DNA from: an uncultured Gammaproteobacteria bacterium | GTDB taxonomy: Bacteria; Pseudomonadota; Gammaproteobacteria; Pseudomonadales; Azotimanducaceae_A | Direction: 5' to 3' | Length of the DNA stretch: 7,641 bases | NCBI GenBank assembly: GCA_913041025.1 | Contig: CAJWGQ010000135.1 | Location: 1-7,641 of the forward strand | Shown: piece after piece, positions 1 through 6,578 of the stretch | How the letters are laid out: every line of letters begins with the position of its first letter | Position numbering within the stretch: the first letter of the stretch is position 1 | Translations under genes and position numbers: made by a program | The notes under the pieces: model-generated | Databases searched by the model: none | Seen by the model: only the letters and a program-made list of their open reading frames with translations | What the model was told of the DNA's origin: nothing

Positions 1-1040
1 GAGACTCTGGATTTACGTTGTTTTACATGTCGATCAATATTGGCTCTTTTTTAGGATTTTTAATCTGCGGGTACCTTGGTGAAAAGGTAGGTTGGCATTG
101 GGGTTTTGGTGCCGCCGGCATCGGTATGTTGTTGGGCTTGTTTCAGTTTATAAAGTATCGCCCTTTGTTGGGTGAGGCAGGTGCCAACCCAAATCCGATG
201 CCCGAAGCCAGGCGCAAAAATTTATTGAAATACTCGATGGCAATTGGACTGGTTGCTGCCTTGATATTAGCGGCCGCGTTGCTGGGTCTAATTGAAATAG
301 AAGCCAGAGCTTTTGCGGAGAACTTTGCATATTTTCTGACTGTCTTGTCTGGCGGTTACTTTCTTTATCTTTTTGTCTTCGCAGGCCTGACTCCGAAGGA
401 AAAGAAGAATGTCTTGATGCTTTTTTTTCTTTTCATAGGAGCAGCTGCTTTTTGGTCCGGTTTTGACCAGTCTGGCGGCTCCCTAAATATTTTTGCTCGC
501 GACTATACCGACCTTTCGGTTCTGGGTTTCGAAATGCCCGTCTCCTGGGTGCAATTTTTCAATCCAATTTTCGTTGTGATTTTTGCACCCTTGTTTGCTG
601 CGACTTGGGCGCATCTGGCCAGGCGTAATCTTGACCCGTCTCTCCCTGTCAAATTTGTCATAGGCCTTTTGTTGATGGCATTAAGTTTTGTTGTGATGCT
701 TTATGCAGTTGGTTTGGCTCTTCAACAAGAGTTGGTGAGCGTAAGATGGCTTCTGTTGACTTATCTGTTACATACTTGGGGAGAGCTCGCTCTCTCGCCA
801 ATTGGGTTGTCTGCCTTTTCCCGGTACTCGCCTAAAAAATACGTCGGCCAGATGTTTGGTTTGTGGTTTTTGGCCTCGGCAATCGGTGGTGTTTTGGCGG
901 GACTATTGGGTGGCGAAGCGCTTGATTCGGGTCTTGAATCGATTACACCAATATTCAGTTTTATGATTCAGTACTACCTGGTGATCGCGGTTCTAATGTT
1001 GGTCGTCGCTTATTTTCTAAGAGATCGAGAGTCTAGTTAG
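1..1040 (+). CDS. POT/PTR2 family di/tripeptide:proton symporter, 5'-truncated
   Basis: This is an inner-membrane transporter of the proton-dependent oligopeptide (POT, PTR2) branch of the major facilitator superfamily; members import di- and tripeptides with protons. The frame is open from the first bases (DSGFTLFYMSINIGSF), so the gene starts outside the window. The TTG at 18 is internal, not a start. About 345 residues are visible against roughly 450-520 in the family, so the first helices with the ExxER motif are missing. Numbered from the TTG codon, the PTR2 signature FYMSINIGSFLGF lies at residues 2-14, the FWxxFxQxGxSLxxFA-type helix 7 motif at 145-160, and the helix 10 signature TWGELALSPIGLSAFSRYSP at 253-272 with the conserved Glu at 256. 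Several further hydrophobic helices follow to the C-terminus. Its end overlaps the convergent M28 peptidase gene by 8 bp, which fits a shared role in peptide use. The family is secure; the exact substrate is not. Confidence 0.93.
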   Translation, partial: DSGFTLFYMSINIGSFLGFLICGYLGEKVGWHWGFGAAGIGMLLGLFQFIKYRPLLGEAGANPNPMPEARRKNLLKYSMAIGLVAALILAAALLGLIEIEARAFAENFAYFLTVLSGGYFLYLFVFAGLTPKEKKNVLMLFFLFIGAAAFWSGFDQSGGSLNIFARDYTDLSVLGFEMPVSWVQFFNPIFVVIFAPLFAATWAHLARRNLDPSLPVKFVIGLLLMALSFVVMLYAVGLALQQELVSVRWLLLTYLLHTWGELALSPIGLSAFSRYSPKKYVGQMFGLWFLASAIGGVLAGLLGGEALDSGLESITPIFSFMIQYYLVIAVLMLVVAYFLRDRESS

Positions 1041-2733
1041 AATTCACGATGGCTTTTATTCTGGGCGCCTCGAATTCATCGCCTGGCCTCCAAGCTGGTA
1101 GCTCTCTTTGGTTGGCAAGCAACCAACCCGAGTAAAACCCGAATTGGGCGTCTTCGACTAAGCCTTCGTAAACCCAGTTCGATTCAATTTCATCGCTAGG
1201 TTGATGGTAGAGTTCAGCGACGTATCTCGCCTGTAGCACATCGATTGAACTGAACTGCGCTCCTGTGAATTGTGACCCACCCTTGTAATTGATGCTGGGG
1301 ACTCCGATTTTTGCAAGGCTGAAATGATCCGAGCGATAAAAATAGCCAGCGCTTGGATTTTGATCGCCAGTTATCGATCTGCTTTGAAAATTGGCCACGG
1401 TTTCGGCTATTTTATCAACAGAGGAACGACCATAGCCGATGAAGGATATGTCCGATGTCTTGCCGTAGACCTGTGGGCTATCAATGTTGACATTAGCAGC
1501 TATTTTCCCGGGCTCGAATGTGGGGTAACGAGCGAAGTATGCTGACCCAAGTAGTCCTTGTTCTTCGGCGCCGACAAACGCGAAGAGAACAGATCTCTTT
1601 GGTGGAGATTGAGCCATCTTGAAGGCCTTTGCGATTGCCAAAACTGAAGCCACTCCTGCGGCATTGTCCTTCGCCCCGTTATAGATTCGGTCCTTCTCGT
1701 CAGAGTCCATGTCAACACCAAGATGATCATGGTGCGCCGTATAAATGACCACTTCATCGGGCTGCTCGGAGCCAGGCAGAAGGGCCAGCACATTCGCTGT
1801 CGACTGACTCGTTTTATCGACCTCCACCTGTAAGCTAGTGGTTGTTCCTAGTAAGACAGGTTTGAAGGTTCTTTTTTTAGCTTTTTGTCTGAGTTCATCA
1901 AGATTTTGACCGGACTTCTGTAATAATTTTCTCGTGGCGTCTTCCGTCATCCAGGCCTTGATCGCTAGGGTAGGCTCACCTTCATTTGGCAATTCAAATT
2001 GCGTTCCTGTCCAGGAAGTTTGGACGACCTGCCAGGGGTATCCAGCAGAGTAGTGTGTATGAATAATGATTACTCCGGCAGCGCCGAGACGCGCAGCGAT
2101 TTCGTATTTGTAGACCCAACGACCGTAAAAAAGCCTGGTCTGACCCTCAAATAAAGAAGGATCCCAGTCGGGATCGTTGTTCATCATGACCAGTACCTTG
2201 CCTGTCACATCCTGACCTTTGTAGTCATCCCAGTCGTATTCTGGGGCCTGAATACCATAGCCAACAAAGACGAGTTCTGCGTTTTCAAGCTCGGAACGCG
2301 ACGCCTGCTCGCCCGAAGCTAGAATAAAATCCGAGTGTTGCTCAAAGGTGGCAGTGCCCTGTGGGGTCTCAAAAGACCAGGTTTTGGGTTGTTTTGTGTT
2401 AAGGCCGATTAAGTCGAATGGCTGCTTCCAGCTGTCTTGATTACCGCCTCCTACATATCCGAATCGTTTCAGCTGATCGATCAGATAGTTCTGTGTTTTC
2501 AGATCCCCAATGGTTCCAGGTCCTCGGCCTTCGTAGGCATCGGAGGCTATTTCGGTGACAATCTCCTCGATTTGTGAAGCGGTAATAGCGCTGGCTGCGG
2601 TCACCATGGACTCTGTGATTTGTGACGCTAATTTTTCTTGAGAACTGGCTCGAGCAATAAAGCAGATCAGTAATAAGGAAATTATTGCTGTTAAGAAGGA
2701 AAACGTTTTTAGAGTGCTAATGGCATTTTTCAT
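1033..2733 (-). CDS. Secreted M28 family zinc metallopeptidase (aminopeptidase) with PA-type insert
   Basis: A 566-residue co-catalytic dizinc peptidase of family M28, most likely an aminopeptidase acting outside the cytoplasm. An N-terminal hydrophobic stretch (residues about 10-27) ending in ARA-SS looks like a type I signal peptide. The expected M28 ligands are all present: H334 in AHHDH with the supporting D336, bridging D356 in GAKDNAAG, catalytic base and ligand E390-E391 in GAEEQG, D418 in NVNIDSP, and H470 in RSDHF. Residues about 150-260, including VFVGYGI and the Gly/Ala-rich AARLGAAGVIIIH stretch, fit a protease-associated (PA) domain before the catalytic core, as is common in this family. 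The ATG at 2733 puts the signal peptide at the very N-terminus, but no strong Shine-Dalgarno precedes it. The gene converges on the peptide transporter with 8 bp of overlap, suggesting that one makes and the other imports small peptides. Substrate preference cannot be read from the sequence. Confidence 0.93.
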   Translation of the reverse strand: MKNAISTLKTFSFLTAIISLLLICFIARASSQEKLASQITESMVTAASAITASQIEEIVTEIASDAYEGRGPGTIGDLKTQNYLIDQLKRFGYVGGGNQDSWKQPFDLIGLNTKQPKTWSFETPQGTATFEQHSDFILASGEQASRSELENAELVFVGYGIQAPEYDWDDYKGQDVTGKVLVMMNNDPDWDPSLFEGQTRLFYGRWVYKYEIAARLGAAGVIIIHTHYSAGYPWQVVQTSWTGTQFELPNEGEPTLAIKAWMTEDATRKLLQKSGQNLDELRQKAKKRTFKPVLLGTTTSLQVEVDKTSQSTANVLALLPGSEQPDEVVIYTAHHDHLGVDMDSDEKDRIYNGAKDNAAGVASVLAIAKAFKMAQSPPKRSVLFAFVGAEEQGLLGSAYFARYPTFEPGKIAANVNIDSPQVYGKTSDISFIGYGRSSVDKIAETVANFQSRSITGDQNPSAGYFYRSDHFSLAKIGVPSINYKGGSQFTGAQFSSIDVLQARYVAELYHQPSDEIESNWVYEGLVEDAQFGFYSGWLLANQRELPAWRPGDEFEAPRIKAIVNSN

Positions 2734-2887
2734 TATCGTGTCACTGCTTGTTGCGGAGTTGTGGCCACTGGGTCAATATTTCAGACAGAGTAAAGGTTCC
2801 GAAGGTATTTATACACTGTATTCTCCATTAGATTTGTCATTACTGACTTGTTTATTATTCCCCCAAGTTAGGTGTTAAGCTGCTATT

Positions 2888-2904
2888 GGAGGGAGATTAA
2901 AATG
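2888..2904 (+). promoter_or_regulatory. Strong Shine-Dalgarno plus ATG, out of frame with the PhyH gene
   Basis: GGAGGGAG at 2888-2895 followed six bases later by ATG at 2902 is the best ribosome binding site in block A. The ATG opens a frame of only 21 codons (starting MQNTSCLSLARAD) that stops at TGA 2965-2967, while the PhyH body runs in the frame one base further on. Either this is the true PhyH start followed by a single-base frameshift (real or a sequence error), or it is a short leader peptide overlapping the gene. Confidence 0.6.
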
Positions 2905-2926
2905 CAAAATACAAGTTGCTTGTCGC

Positions 2927-4315
2927 TTGCTAGAGCAGATAACAAGGTCAGAGCTGTTGTTAGGTGATACAACACCAAAACCGAAGGATCCTGAAACGGC
3001 TTTTGGCACAGCGCAGACCCCAAATTTGGATCCTATCTCGACTCCAAGAGAACTGGACCCGCCGGGTTCAAATAAGATCGGACTGACAAAGCAAGAAATC
3101 GAGTCATTTCGAGAAAAAGGTTACTTAATCAAAAGAGATTTGGTGCAGCGAGAACTGTTTTCACCAATTCTTGATTTGTATTGGCAACAACCTCCCGTGT
3201 TGGAAGCGAAAATGACTCCCGATAATCCAGAAAGCTGGGTTGCCCCCGGCCGTTACTGGCCAGAAGAGAATCGTTGGGCTTTGGCAAGAAACTGGATGGG
3301 TGAGGCGAAATGGCCCTCGCCAGAAGATGCTCGTTTTGGAGCTGATATTGGGGAGCGTGTTGGCCGATTACCCCATAAGTTAACCAAGGATATAGCCAAT
3401 GATGTCTGGCGATGGCACGGAATAGGCCATGATCCTCACTTCGTCTCGATAACATCATCACACCCCAATGTTTTGTATATGGCTGAGTTATTGATGGGTG
3501 GACCGATCAAGAAACCTAGGAGAAACCGTGGGCTGTACTCAATCTTTCCCAATAGTCCGGAGCAAGGACAACCTAAGTTAGGACCACACATGGACCAGAA
3601 TATGACCGAGATGACTGTGGTCATGTATTTGGAAGACGTTGAGCCCAGGTCCGGCGGATTCACGATTTATCCAGGGTCTGCCGAATTACTTTATCCAACC
3701 TCTGAACAGGCGTTCAATTGGGTGGCTACTGATCGATCTAAAGAAGTAATGGACTCTATCAAGAGAGAAGTGACTCCTGTGGAGTTTACTGGGAAGGCCG
3801 GAGATGTGATTTTTTGCCATGGCTTAGTTGTTCATTCCGCGGGTATTCATGAGGGGCCTAATATCCGGGTTGCGGTCATTCAGGATTTTAACAAGGTTCG
3901 ACAGCGAGGGCCCATGCGATGGAGCGTGGCTGGAAAAAACGGAGGCGAACGCGTGAATTGCGATATGGACGGGTTTATCCGATTCCCCGACGATTCTATT
4001 GACGATCCCTCGGACGGTGTAAGAGAAGTCACTAATCAGTGGATAATGGATTCAAATGAATACGTTGCTTCAAGAGAGCGACCCAGCAATGGTGTCTTTT
4101 CTGAATGGAATGTAGGGCAATCGCCTGTTGAAGGTAACGTGTTTGACGAGCCCCCCTGGTGGGAACGATATGCTTTGCCGATGCTGCCAAATGGAGACGT
4201 TCAAAGAGGTGGAGGGGGTACGCCAGCGGTGGCCCTTGCAGATATTGCGGAATATCTGGGTGACGGGGTTTGGTCGGTAGAGGACAAATCGTTTAATTTG
4301 AACCAGCGTGATTAA
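2927..4315 (+). CDS. Phytanoyl-CoA dioxygenase (PhyH) family Fe(II)/2-oxoglutarate oxygenase
   Basis: A cytoplasmic non-haem iron oxygenase of the PhyH family; members hydroxylate lipids or small molecules while converting 2-oxoglutarate and O2 to succinate and CO2. Counting from TTG 2927 (462 residues), LTKQEIESFREKGYLI (53-68) is the typical start of the PhyH fold. The iron-binding HxD is H221-M-D223 in GPHMDQNM, the distal iron His is H303 in VVHSAGIHEG, and R314 in PNIRVAV, 11 residues later, is the expected 2-oxoglutarate carboxylate ligand. GGFTIYPGS (243-251) fits the core strand region. The protein is longer than a typical PhyH enzyme of about 280-340 residues, with a roughly 50-residue N-terminal and a 140-residue C-terminal extension rich in Trp, Pro and Gly. 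The start is unresolved: the frame is open back to 2879 without ATG or GTG, TTG 2927 has no ribosome site, and a strong site with ATG at 2902 lies in another frame. The substrate is unknown; no biosynthetic cluster is visible. Confidence 0.88.
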   Translation: MLEQITRSELLLGDTTPKPKDPETAFGTAQTPNLDPISTPRELDPPGSNKIGLTKQEIESFREKGYLIKRDLVQRELFSPILDLYWQQPPVLEAKMTPDNPESWVAPGRYWPEENRWALARNWMGEAKWPSPEDARFGADIGERVGRLPHKLTKDIANDVWRWHGIGHDPHFVSITSSHPNVLYMAELLMGGPIKKPRRNRGLYSIFPNSPEQGQPKLGPHMDQNMTEMTVVMYLEDVEPRSGGFTIYPGSAELLYPTSEQAFNWVATDRSKEVMDSIKREVTPVEFTGKAGDVIFCHGLVVHSAGIHEGPNIRVAVIQDFNKVRQRGPMRWSVAGKNGGERVNCDMDGFIRFPDDSIDDPSDGVREVTNQWIMDSNEYVASRERPSNGVFSEWNVGQSPVEGNVFDEPPWWERYALPMLPNGDVQRGGGGTPAVALADIAEYLGDGVWSVEDKSFNLNQRD

Positions 4316-4355
4316 TTCAGATTAAATTTATAAAGAAACGTACTTGGGGTGTTTT

Positions 4356-4970
4356 ATGGTCTTGCGTTTGGTGAAATCGCTCGTCGGCTTGTTCCTTGTT
4401 TTGGTGGCATGTTTATTGATGTACGCGTTTGTAGCGCCTAGACCATTGGATACGACGGATCGTTCGATTTTTCTGCAGAACGGGGAATCCGTTGACTATT
4501 GTGAGTTGCCGATACTGGATGGGTCTGGAAAGTTAGCCGATGACATTCCCAAAGCTTTTACGCCCGGTTGTGGTTATACACAAACACCCATGCCGATTCT
4601 CGCTGAATGCACCGAGCCGCTTGCTAAGGGAGTGGTGGATATGAGGGGGCTCTGGCAAGGTGTCTCAGGCAGGGTTGGGCATCTCGAGCGAATTGAGCAG
4701 TGTGGTAATCGGGTGGTCGTCACCGCTTATCGCACGATTCACGATTTCCGTGTTGACGGCACGTTGAAAAATGGAGCCAGAGACGTGGGCGTAGTTTGCA
4801 ATAATTTCAATACGGCTATCCATTTCGATGAAGGGGTAATGGTATTTCGATTATTTGACCTTTTTGAGGCAGTTTCTCGCCGCATGGAAGGAAACAATAT
4901 GATTTTTAATTTCATAGATGGTGGGAACACCAAAACTGAAAGATTGTGTAAGTATCCCAAGCCAGCCTAA
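4356..4970 (+). CDS. Hypothetical membrane-anchored, cysteine-rich exported protein
   Basis: I do not recognise this 204-residue protein. The ATG at 4356 is preferred over an upstream TTG at 4344 because GGGGT (4346-4350) sits at fair distance and the N-terminus then becomes a compact signal-anchor: MVLRLVKSLVG followed by about 18 hydrophobic residues. LVAC inside that stretch resembles a lipobox, but hydrophobic residues continue past the Cys, so an uncleaved anchor is more likely than a lipoprotein. The rest should face the periplasm. It contains six further cysteines (in DYCEL, PGCGY, AECTE, EQCGN, VVCNN, RLCKY), enough for three disulfides, and a strand-like pattern from GLWQGVSGRVGHLERIEQ onward with few helices, suggesting a small beta-rich (possibly calycin-like) domain; that fold is a guess. 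It begins 40 bp after the PhyH gene on the same strand with no terminator between, so the two are probably cotranscribed. Confidence 0.75.
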   Translation: MVLRLVKSLVGLFLVLVACLLMYAFVAPRPLDTTDRSIFLQNGESVDYCELPILDGSGKLADDIPKAFTPGCGYTQTPMPILAECTEPLAKGVVDMRGLWQGVSGRVGHLERIEQCGNRVVVTAYRTIHDFRVDGTLKNGARDVGVVCNNFNTAIHFDEGVMVFRLFDLFEAVSRRMEGNNMIFNFIDGGNTKTERLCKYPKPA

Positions 4971-5052
4971 ATAGTTTCGAATATAGAATAGTGGAAAACT
5001 TTTTGTGCCCTTACTTGCGACAGAGTTACGTGGCTAAAAGTTGCGTTGAGTC
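4971..5052 (+). other. Short gap holding the boundary between bacterial block A and the phage-like ATPase fragment
   Basis: These 82 bases hold no gene, tRNA 3' end or terminator that I can see. The ATPase-like frame is closed by TGA at 5047-5049, and its recognisable homology begins immediately after, at the Walker B strand. The break between bacterial sequence and the ATPase fragment therefore most likely lies within about 4975-5052. No direct repeat or att-like core was found here. Confidence 0.5.
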
Positions 5053-5463
5053 TTGATTGTAATCGATACCCTGAATAGAAACTCAGGTGGGATGAATGAA
5101 AATGCACCCGCAGATATGAGTGAGTTCATAAACGCTTGCTCCGAGCTTGTGGATCATTTTGGCTGCTCAGTTTGTGTTGTTCATCACACGGGAAAAGATG
5201 CTAACGGAGCGCGAGGTCATTCTTCATTTTACGCGGCATTAGATACTGAGCTTACCACTAAGCGCGTAGGACAGCATGATGTCTTACTAAAATGCACAAA
5301 GCAAAAAGATGCGCCAGAATTTGCAGATATGCAGTTTATGGCTGTCACTACTGGTAACAGTATTACGCTAGACCAGATTGAGGTTCAAAAGTTTGATAAG
5401 AAGTATGAGCTTAAAGGAGATCACCGTCTCGCTTTTGATTGCTTCAATGAGCTTTTAGAGGGG
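5053..5463 (+). pseudogene. Truncated RepA-like AAA_25 replicative helicase ATPase
   Basis: This segment encodes only the second half of the ATPase core. In intact family members (plasmid and phage RepA-like hexameric helicases) a Walker A GxxGxGKT segment lies about 80-100 residues before the Walker B strand; nothing of it is present upstream in any frame. The Walker B Asp, the HHTGK motif and the GARGHS motif are intact, so the piece is not degraded, only cut. Its composition lies between that of blocks A and C. Confidence 0.65.
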
Positions 5464-5958
5464 AAGCAGGCGACAATTGGTTATGTCGCCGAACAAAATA
5501 TAAATTTAGATGATGGTATAGGTATTAACTTCCATCCACAAGGTGGTAGTGATGTAAATTTACTTGACGATTATGAAGAAGGCTCATGGACCGCAGGTGT
5601 GAATGACTATAGTGCTACTTATGCCAATCAACAAGGATATTATAGAAAAGTGGGTAGTTTAGTTTTTGCAACTTGTATTCTTGCTGGAAGTGGTAGTCCT
5701 GGCAGTGGTAATTTAATAGTTACTTCTTTACCATTTAGTAGTCAAAATACAACAGCATATAGATCTGTAGCTTCCTTCTTTGCTTGGACTGGTTTTGTTA
5801 CAGGAGGTTTGCAAATTGTAGGTAGTATGTCAGAAAATAGTAATCAGGTTACTATTCTTGGTATTAATAATAATGGAAATGCAACAACCATCAATAGAAG
5901 TGGATTAAATTCAAGTGGTTGGGAATTTCAAATGAGTATTACATATTGTTCTGCATAG
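5053..5958 (+). CDS. Hybrid reading frame: C-terminal half of a RepA-like AAA_25 ATPase fused to a phage tail-fibre C-terminal domain
   Basis: One uninterrupted 301-codon frame joins two unrelated partial proteins. Residues 1-137 match the RecA-fold ATPase of the RepA/AAA_25 helicase family: Walker B strand LIVIDTLNRNSGG with D5, NENAPADMSEF, the motif VHHTGKDANGARGHSS (43-58) and ALDTEL (62-67). The Walker A half and any N-terminal domain are absent, and an in-frame TGA lies at 5047, so TTG 5053 is unlikely to be a real start. From about residue 150 the text changes to NLDDGIGINF and LLDDYEEGSWTAGV (170-183), then Gly/Ser/Asn-rich beta sequence ending in FQMSITYCSA, typical of C-termini of marine phage tail-fibre or structural proteins. 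Base composition becomes more AT-rich at the same point. As annotated the frame is probably not a functional protein: it is either two gene fragments joined by recombination or an assembly artefact. Confidence 0.7.
   Translation: MIVIDTLNRNSGGMNENAPADMSEFINACSELVDHFGCSVCVVHHTGKDANGARGHSSFYAALDTELTTKRVGQHDVLLKCTKQKDAPEFADMQFMAVTTGNSITLDQIEVQKFDKKYELKGDHRLAFDCFNELLEGKQATIGYVAEQNINLDDGIGINFHPQGGSDVNLLDDYEEGSWTAGVNDYSATYANQQGYYRKVGSLVFATCILAGSGSPGSGNLIVTSLPFSSQNTTAYRSVASFFAWTGFVTGGLQIVGSMSENSNQVTILGINNNGNATTINRSGLNSSGWEFQMSITYCSA
5497..5958 (+). other. Phage tail-fibre or structural protein C-terminal domain (fragment)
   Basis: About 150 residues starting near NINLDDGIGINF. The LLDDYEEGSWTAGV motif followed by a YANQQGYYRKVGSLVFATC segment and a GNLIVTSLPFSS segment is a pattern I know from the C-terminal ends of tail-fibre or minor structural proteins of marine phages (cyanophages and pelagiphages), where it usually ends a long repetitive fibre protein. 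Here the long N-terminal part is missing. It is rich in Gly, Ser, Asn and Thr and predicted to be all-beta. Name and family are from memory of the motif, not from a search. Confidence 0.6.
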
Positions 5959-6059
5959 ACCTTTTATGTCTATAAACAATAGAACACATTACAAAGTGTC
6001 ACACATAACCCCTTTAGTCTAACTAGAGGGGTTATACTATATGCAGTTTAATAAAAAGT
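5959..6059 (+). other. Intergenic region between fibre domain and small-gene cluster
   Basis: About 100 AT-rich bases without a gene. It holds the hairpin at 6005-6035 and, upstream of it, TATAAACA at 5971-5978, one base from the T4-type late promoter TATAAATA. Because the hairpin lies between that octamer and the next gene, I do not call the octamer a promoter. Confidence 0.5.
6005..6035 (+). terminator. Strong 13-bp hairpin, likely phage transcription terminator or mRNA 3' end
   Basis: ATAACCCCTTTAG (6005-6017) pairs with CTAGAGGGGTTAT (6023-6035) over all 13 positions, the only non-Watson-Crick pair being one G-U wobble, around a 5-base loop TCTAA. It stands 46 bases after the fibre stop codon. 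No T-run follows on either strand, so it is not a textbook intrinsic terminator; it could also be an RNA-stabilising 3' end or a processing site. Confidence 0.7.
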
Positions 6060-6182
6060 ATGAGTAAAGAGATGACCAGCAAGGAGAAATTACTCTTCAT
6101 TGCTTCATTCGTCTGGGCTATGCACTGGGGAGTTCGTCTTGCCTTTGCAGCAATCAGCACTCTTGAGTTGAGGTATTTCTAA
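6060..6182 (+). CDS. Small phage protein, 40 aa, one predicted membrane helix
   Basis: Unrecognised short gene. From ATG 6060 it encodes 40 residues: a charged start MSKEMTSKEK, one hydrophobic and aromatic helix (LLFIASFVWAMHWGV), and RLAFAAISTLELRYF. A second ATG at 6072 would give 36 residues. Neither start has a good Shine-Dalgarno, so the choice is open. The TAA stop (6180-6182) shares its last A with the ATG of the next gene, a coupling arrangement that supports real translation. It is the first gene after the hairpin, in the same direction as all others in this block. Confidence 0.6.
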   Translation: MSKEMTSKEKLLFIASFVWAMHWGVRLAFAAISTLELRYF

Positions 6183-6376
6183 TGAAGAAAGAGTTTATTT
6201 GCGTGAATCCAAAATCTTTGGACGCAAAAGAGAGATTCTCTAATTCTATGGATCGACTCCACTCTTGTCGTGTTGATAAGAGAGAGTATGGTAAGATATA
6301 TCTTTCATCTATCTCAGGTAGATATAAGTTTGCCATCAGTGCCACTTGCGATGACCATTGGGATGTGGTAAAATAA
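6182..6376 (+). CDS. Small phage hypothetical protein, 64 aa
   Basis: A short soluble protein starting MKKEFICVNPKSLDAKERF, with a Cys/His pair in DRLHSCRVD, then a strand-like KIYLSSISGRYKFAIS and the ending DDHWDVVK. The pattern VNPKS-AKERF-HSC-HW resembles a small conserved hypothetical of T4-like cyanophages, from memory only; no function is known to me. The ATG at 6182 is preceded by TTGAGG (AGG at 6171-6173, 8 bases upstream) inside the end of the previous gene, and start and stop overlap by one base, so the two are probably translated together. Confidence 0.65.
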   Translation: MKKEFICVNPKSLDAKERFSNSMDRLHSCRVDKREYGKIYLSSISGRYKFAISATCDDHWDVVK

Positions 6377-6398
6377 ATAACAGGGCATACGGAGAGTT

Positions 6399-6578
6399 AT
6401 GATCGAATTACTTGCTGCCAGTCTTCTTACCTGTGAAAGTGGTCAGGAAATTATTGATAACCTCAATAAATCTAAACCATTACATAGAGAGGAGTTGATT
6501 GAGGTAATTAAAGAGAACTCTGAACCACACTGTTTTAATGGAGGTGAACTGAATGAAGGATCAGAAATCAGTGGATGA
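6399..6578 (+). CDS. Small phage hypothetical protein, 59 aa
   Basis: ATG 6399 follows GGAGAG (6391-6396) and opens a 59-codon frame ending at TGA 6576-6578. The protein starts MIELLAASLLTCESGQEIID and continues with a helical segment LHREELIEVIKENSEPHC. It resembles the many short cyanophage proteins of the type M-x-ELLA-x-LTC-x-x-GQ-x-IID, as I remember them; function unknown. Its last 26 bases overlap the start of the next gene, whose ribosome site lies inside this frame. The good ribosome site and family-like text make it a real gene despite its size. Confidence 0.65.
   Translation: MIELLAASLLTCESGQEIIDNLNKSKPLHREELIEVIKENSEPHCFNGGELNEGSEISG

Noticed and set aside
18..20. TTG at 18 as the start of the peptide transporter
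   Set aside because: The same frame is open to the window edge and the upstream residues continue the family motif, so the gene is simply cut by the window.
1324..1793. Open frames overlapping the M28 peptidase in other frames
   Set aside because: They lie wholly inside a gene with all catalytic residues intact and show no motif or ribosome site.
2808..2813. Possible minus-strand -10 (TATAAA) for the M28 gene in the divergent intergenic region
   Set aside because: The nearest -35-like ATGACA is about 21 bases away and nothing else supports it; no convincing promoter for either divergent gene could be fixed in 2734-2926.
4410..4430. Lipobox (LVAC) making the anchored protein a lipoprotein
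   Set aside because: The hydrophobic stretch continues well past the Cys (LLMYAFV), which does not fit normal lipoprotein processing; a transmembrane anchor is more likely.
4975..5060. An att site or tRNA remnant at the block A edge
   Set aside because: No T-arm consensus, no tRNA 3' end and no repeat of this stretch elsewhere in the window.
5971..5978. TATAAACA as a T4-type late promoter
   Set aside because: One mismatch to TATAAATA in an AT-rich region is expected by chance, and a strong hairpin separates it from the next gene.
6154..6345. Minus-strand open frame of 63 codons opposite the small phage genes
   Set aside because: It lies antisense to two better supported plus-strand genes with coupled start and stop, and has no family-like text.
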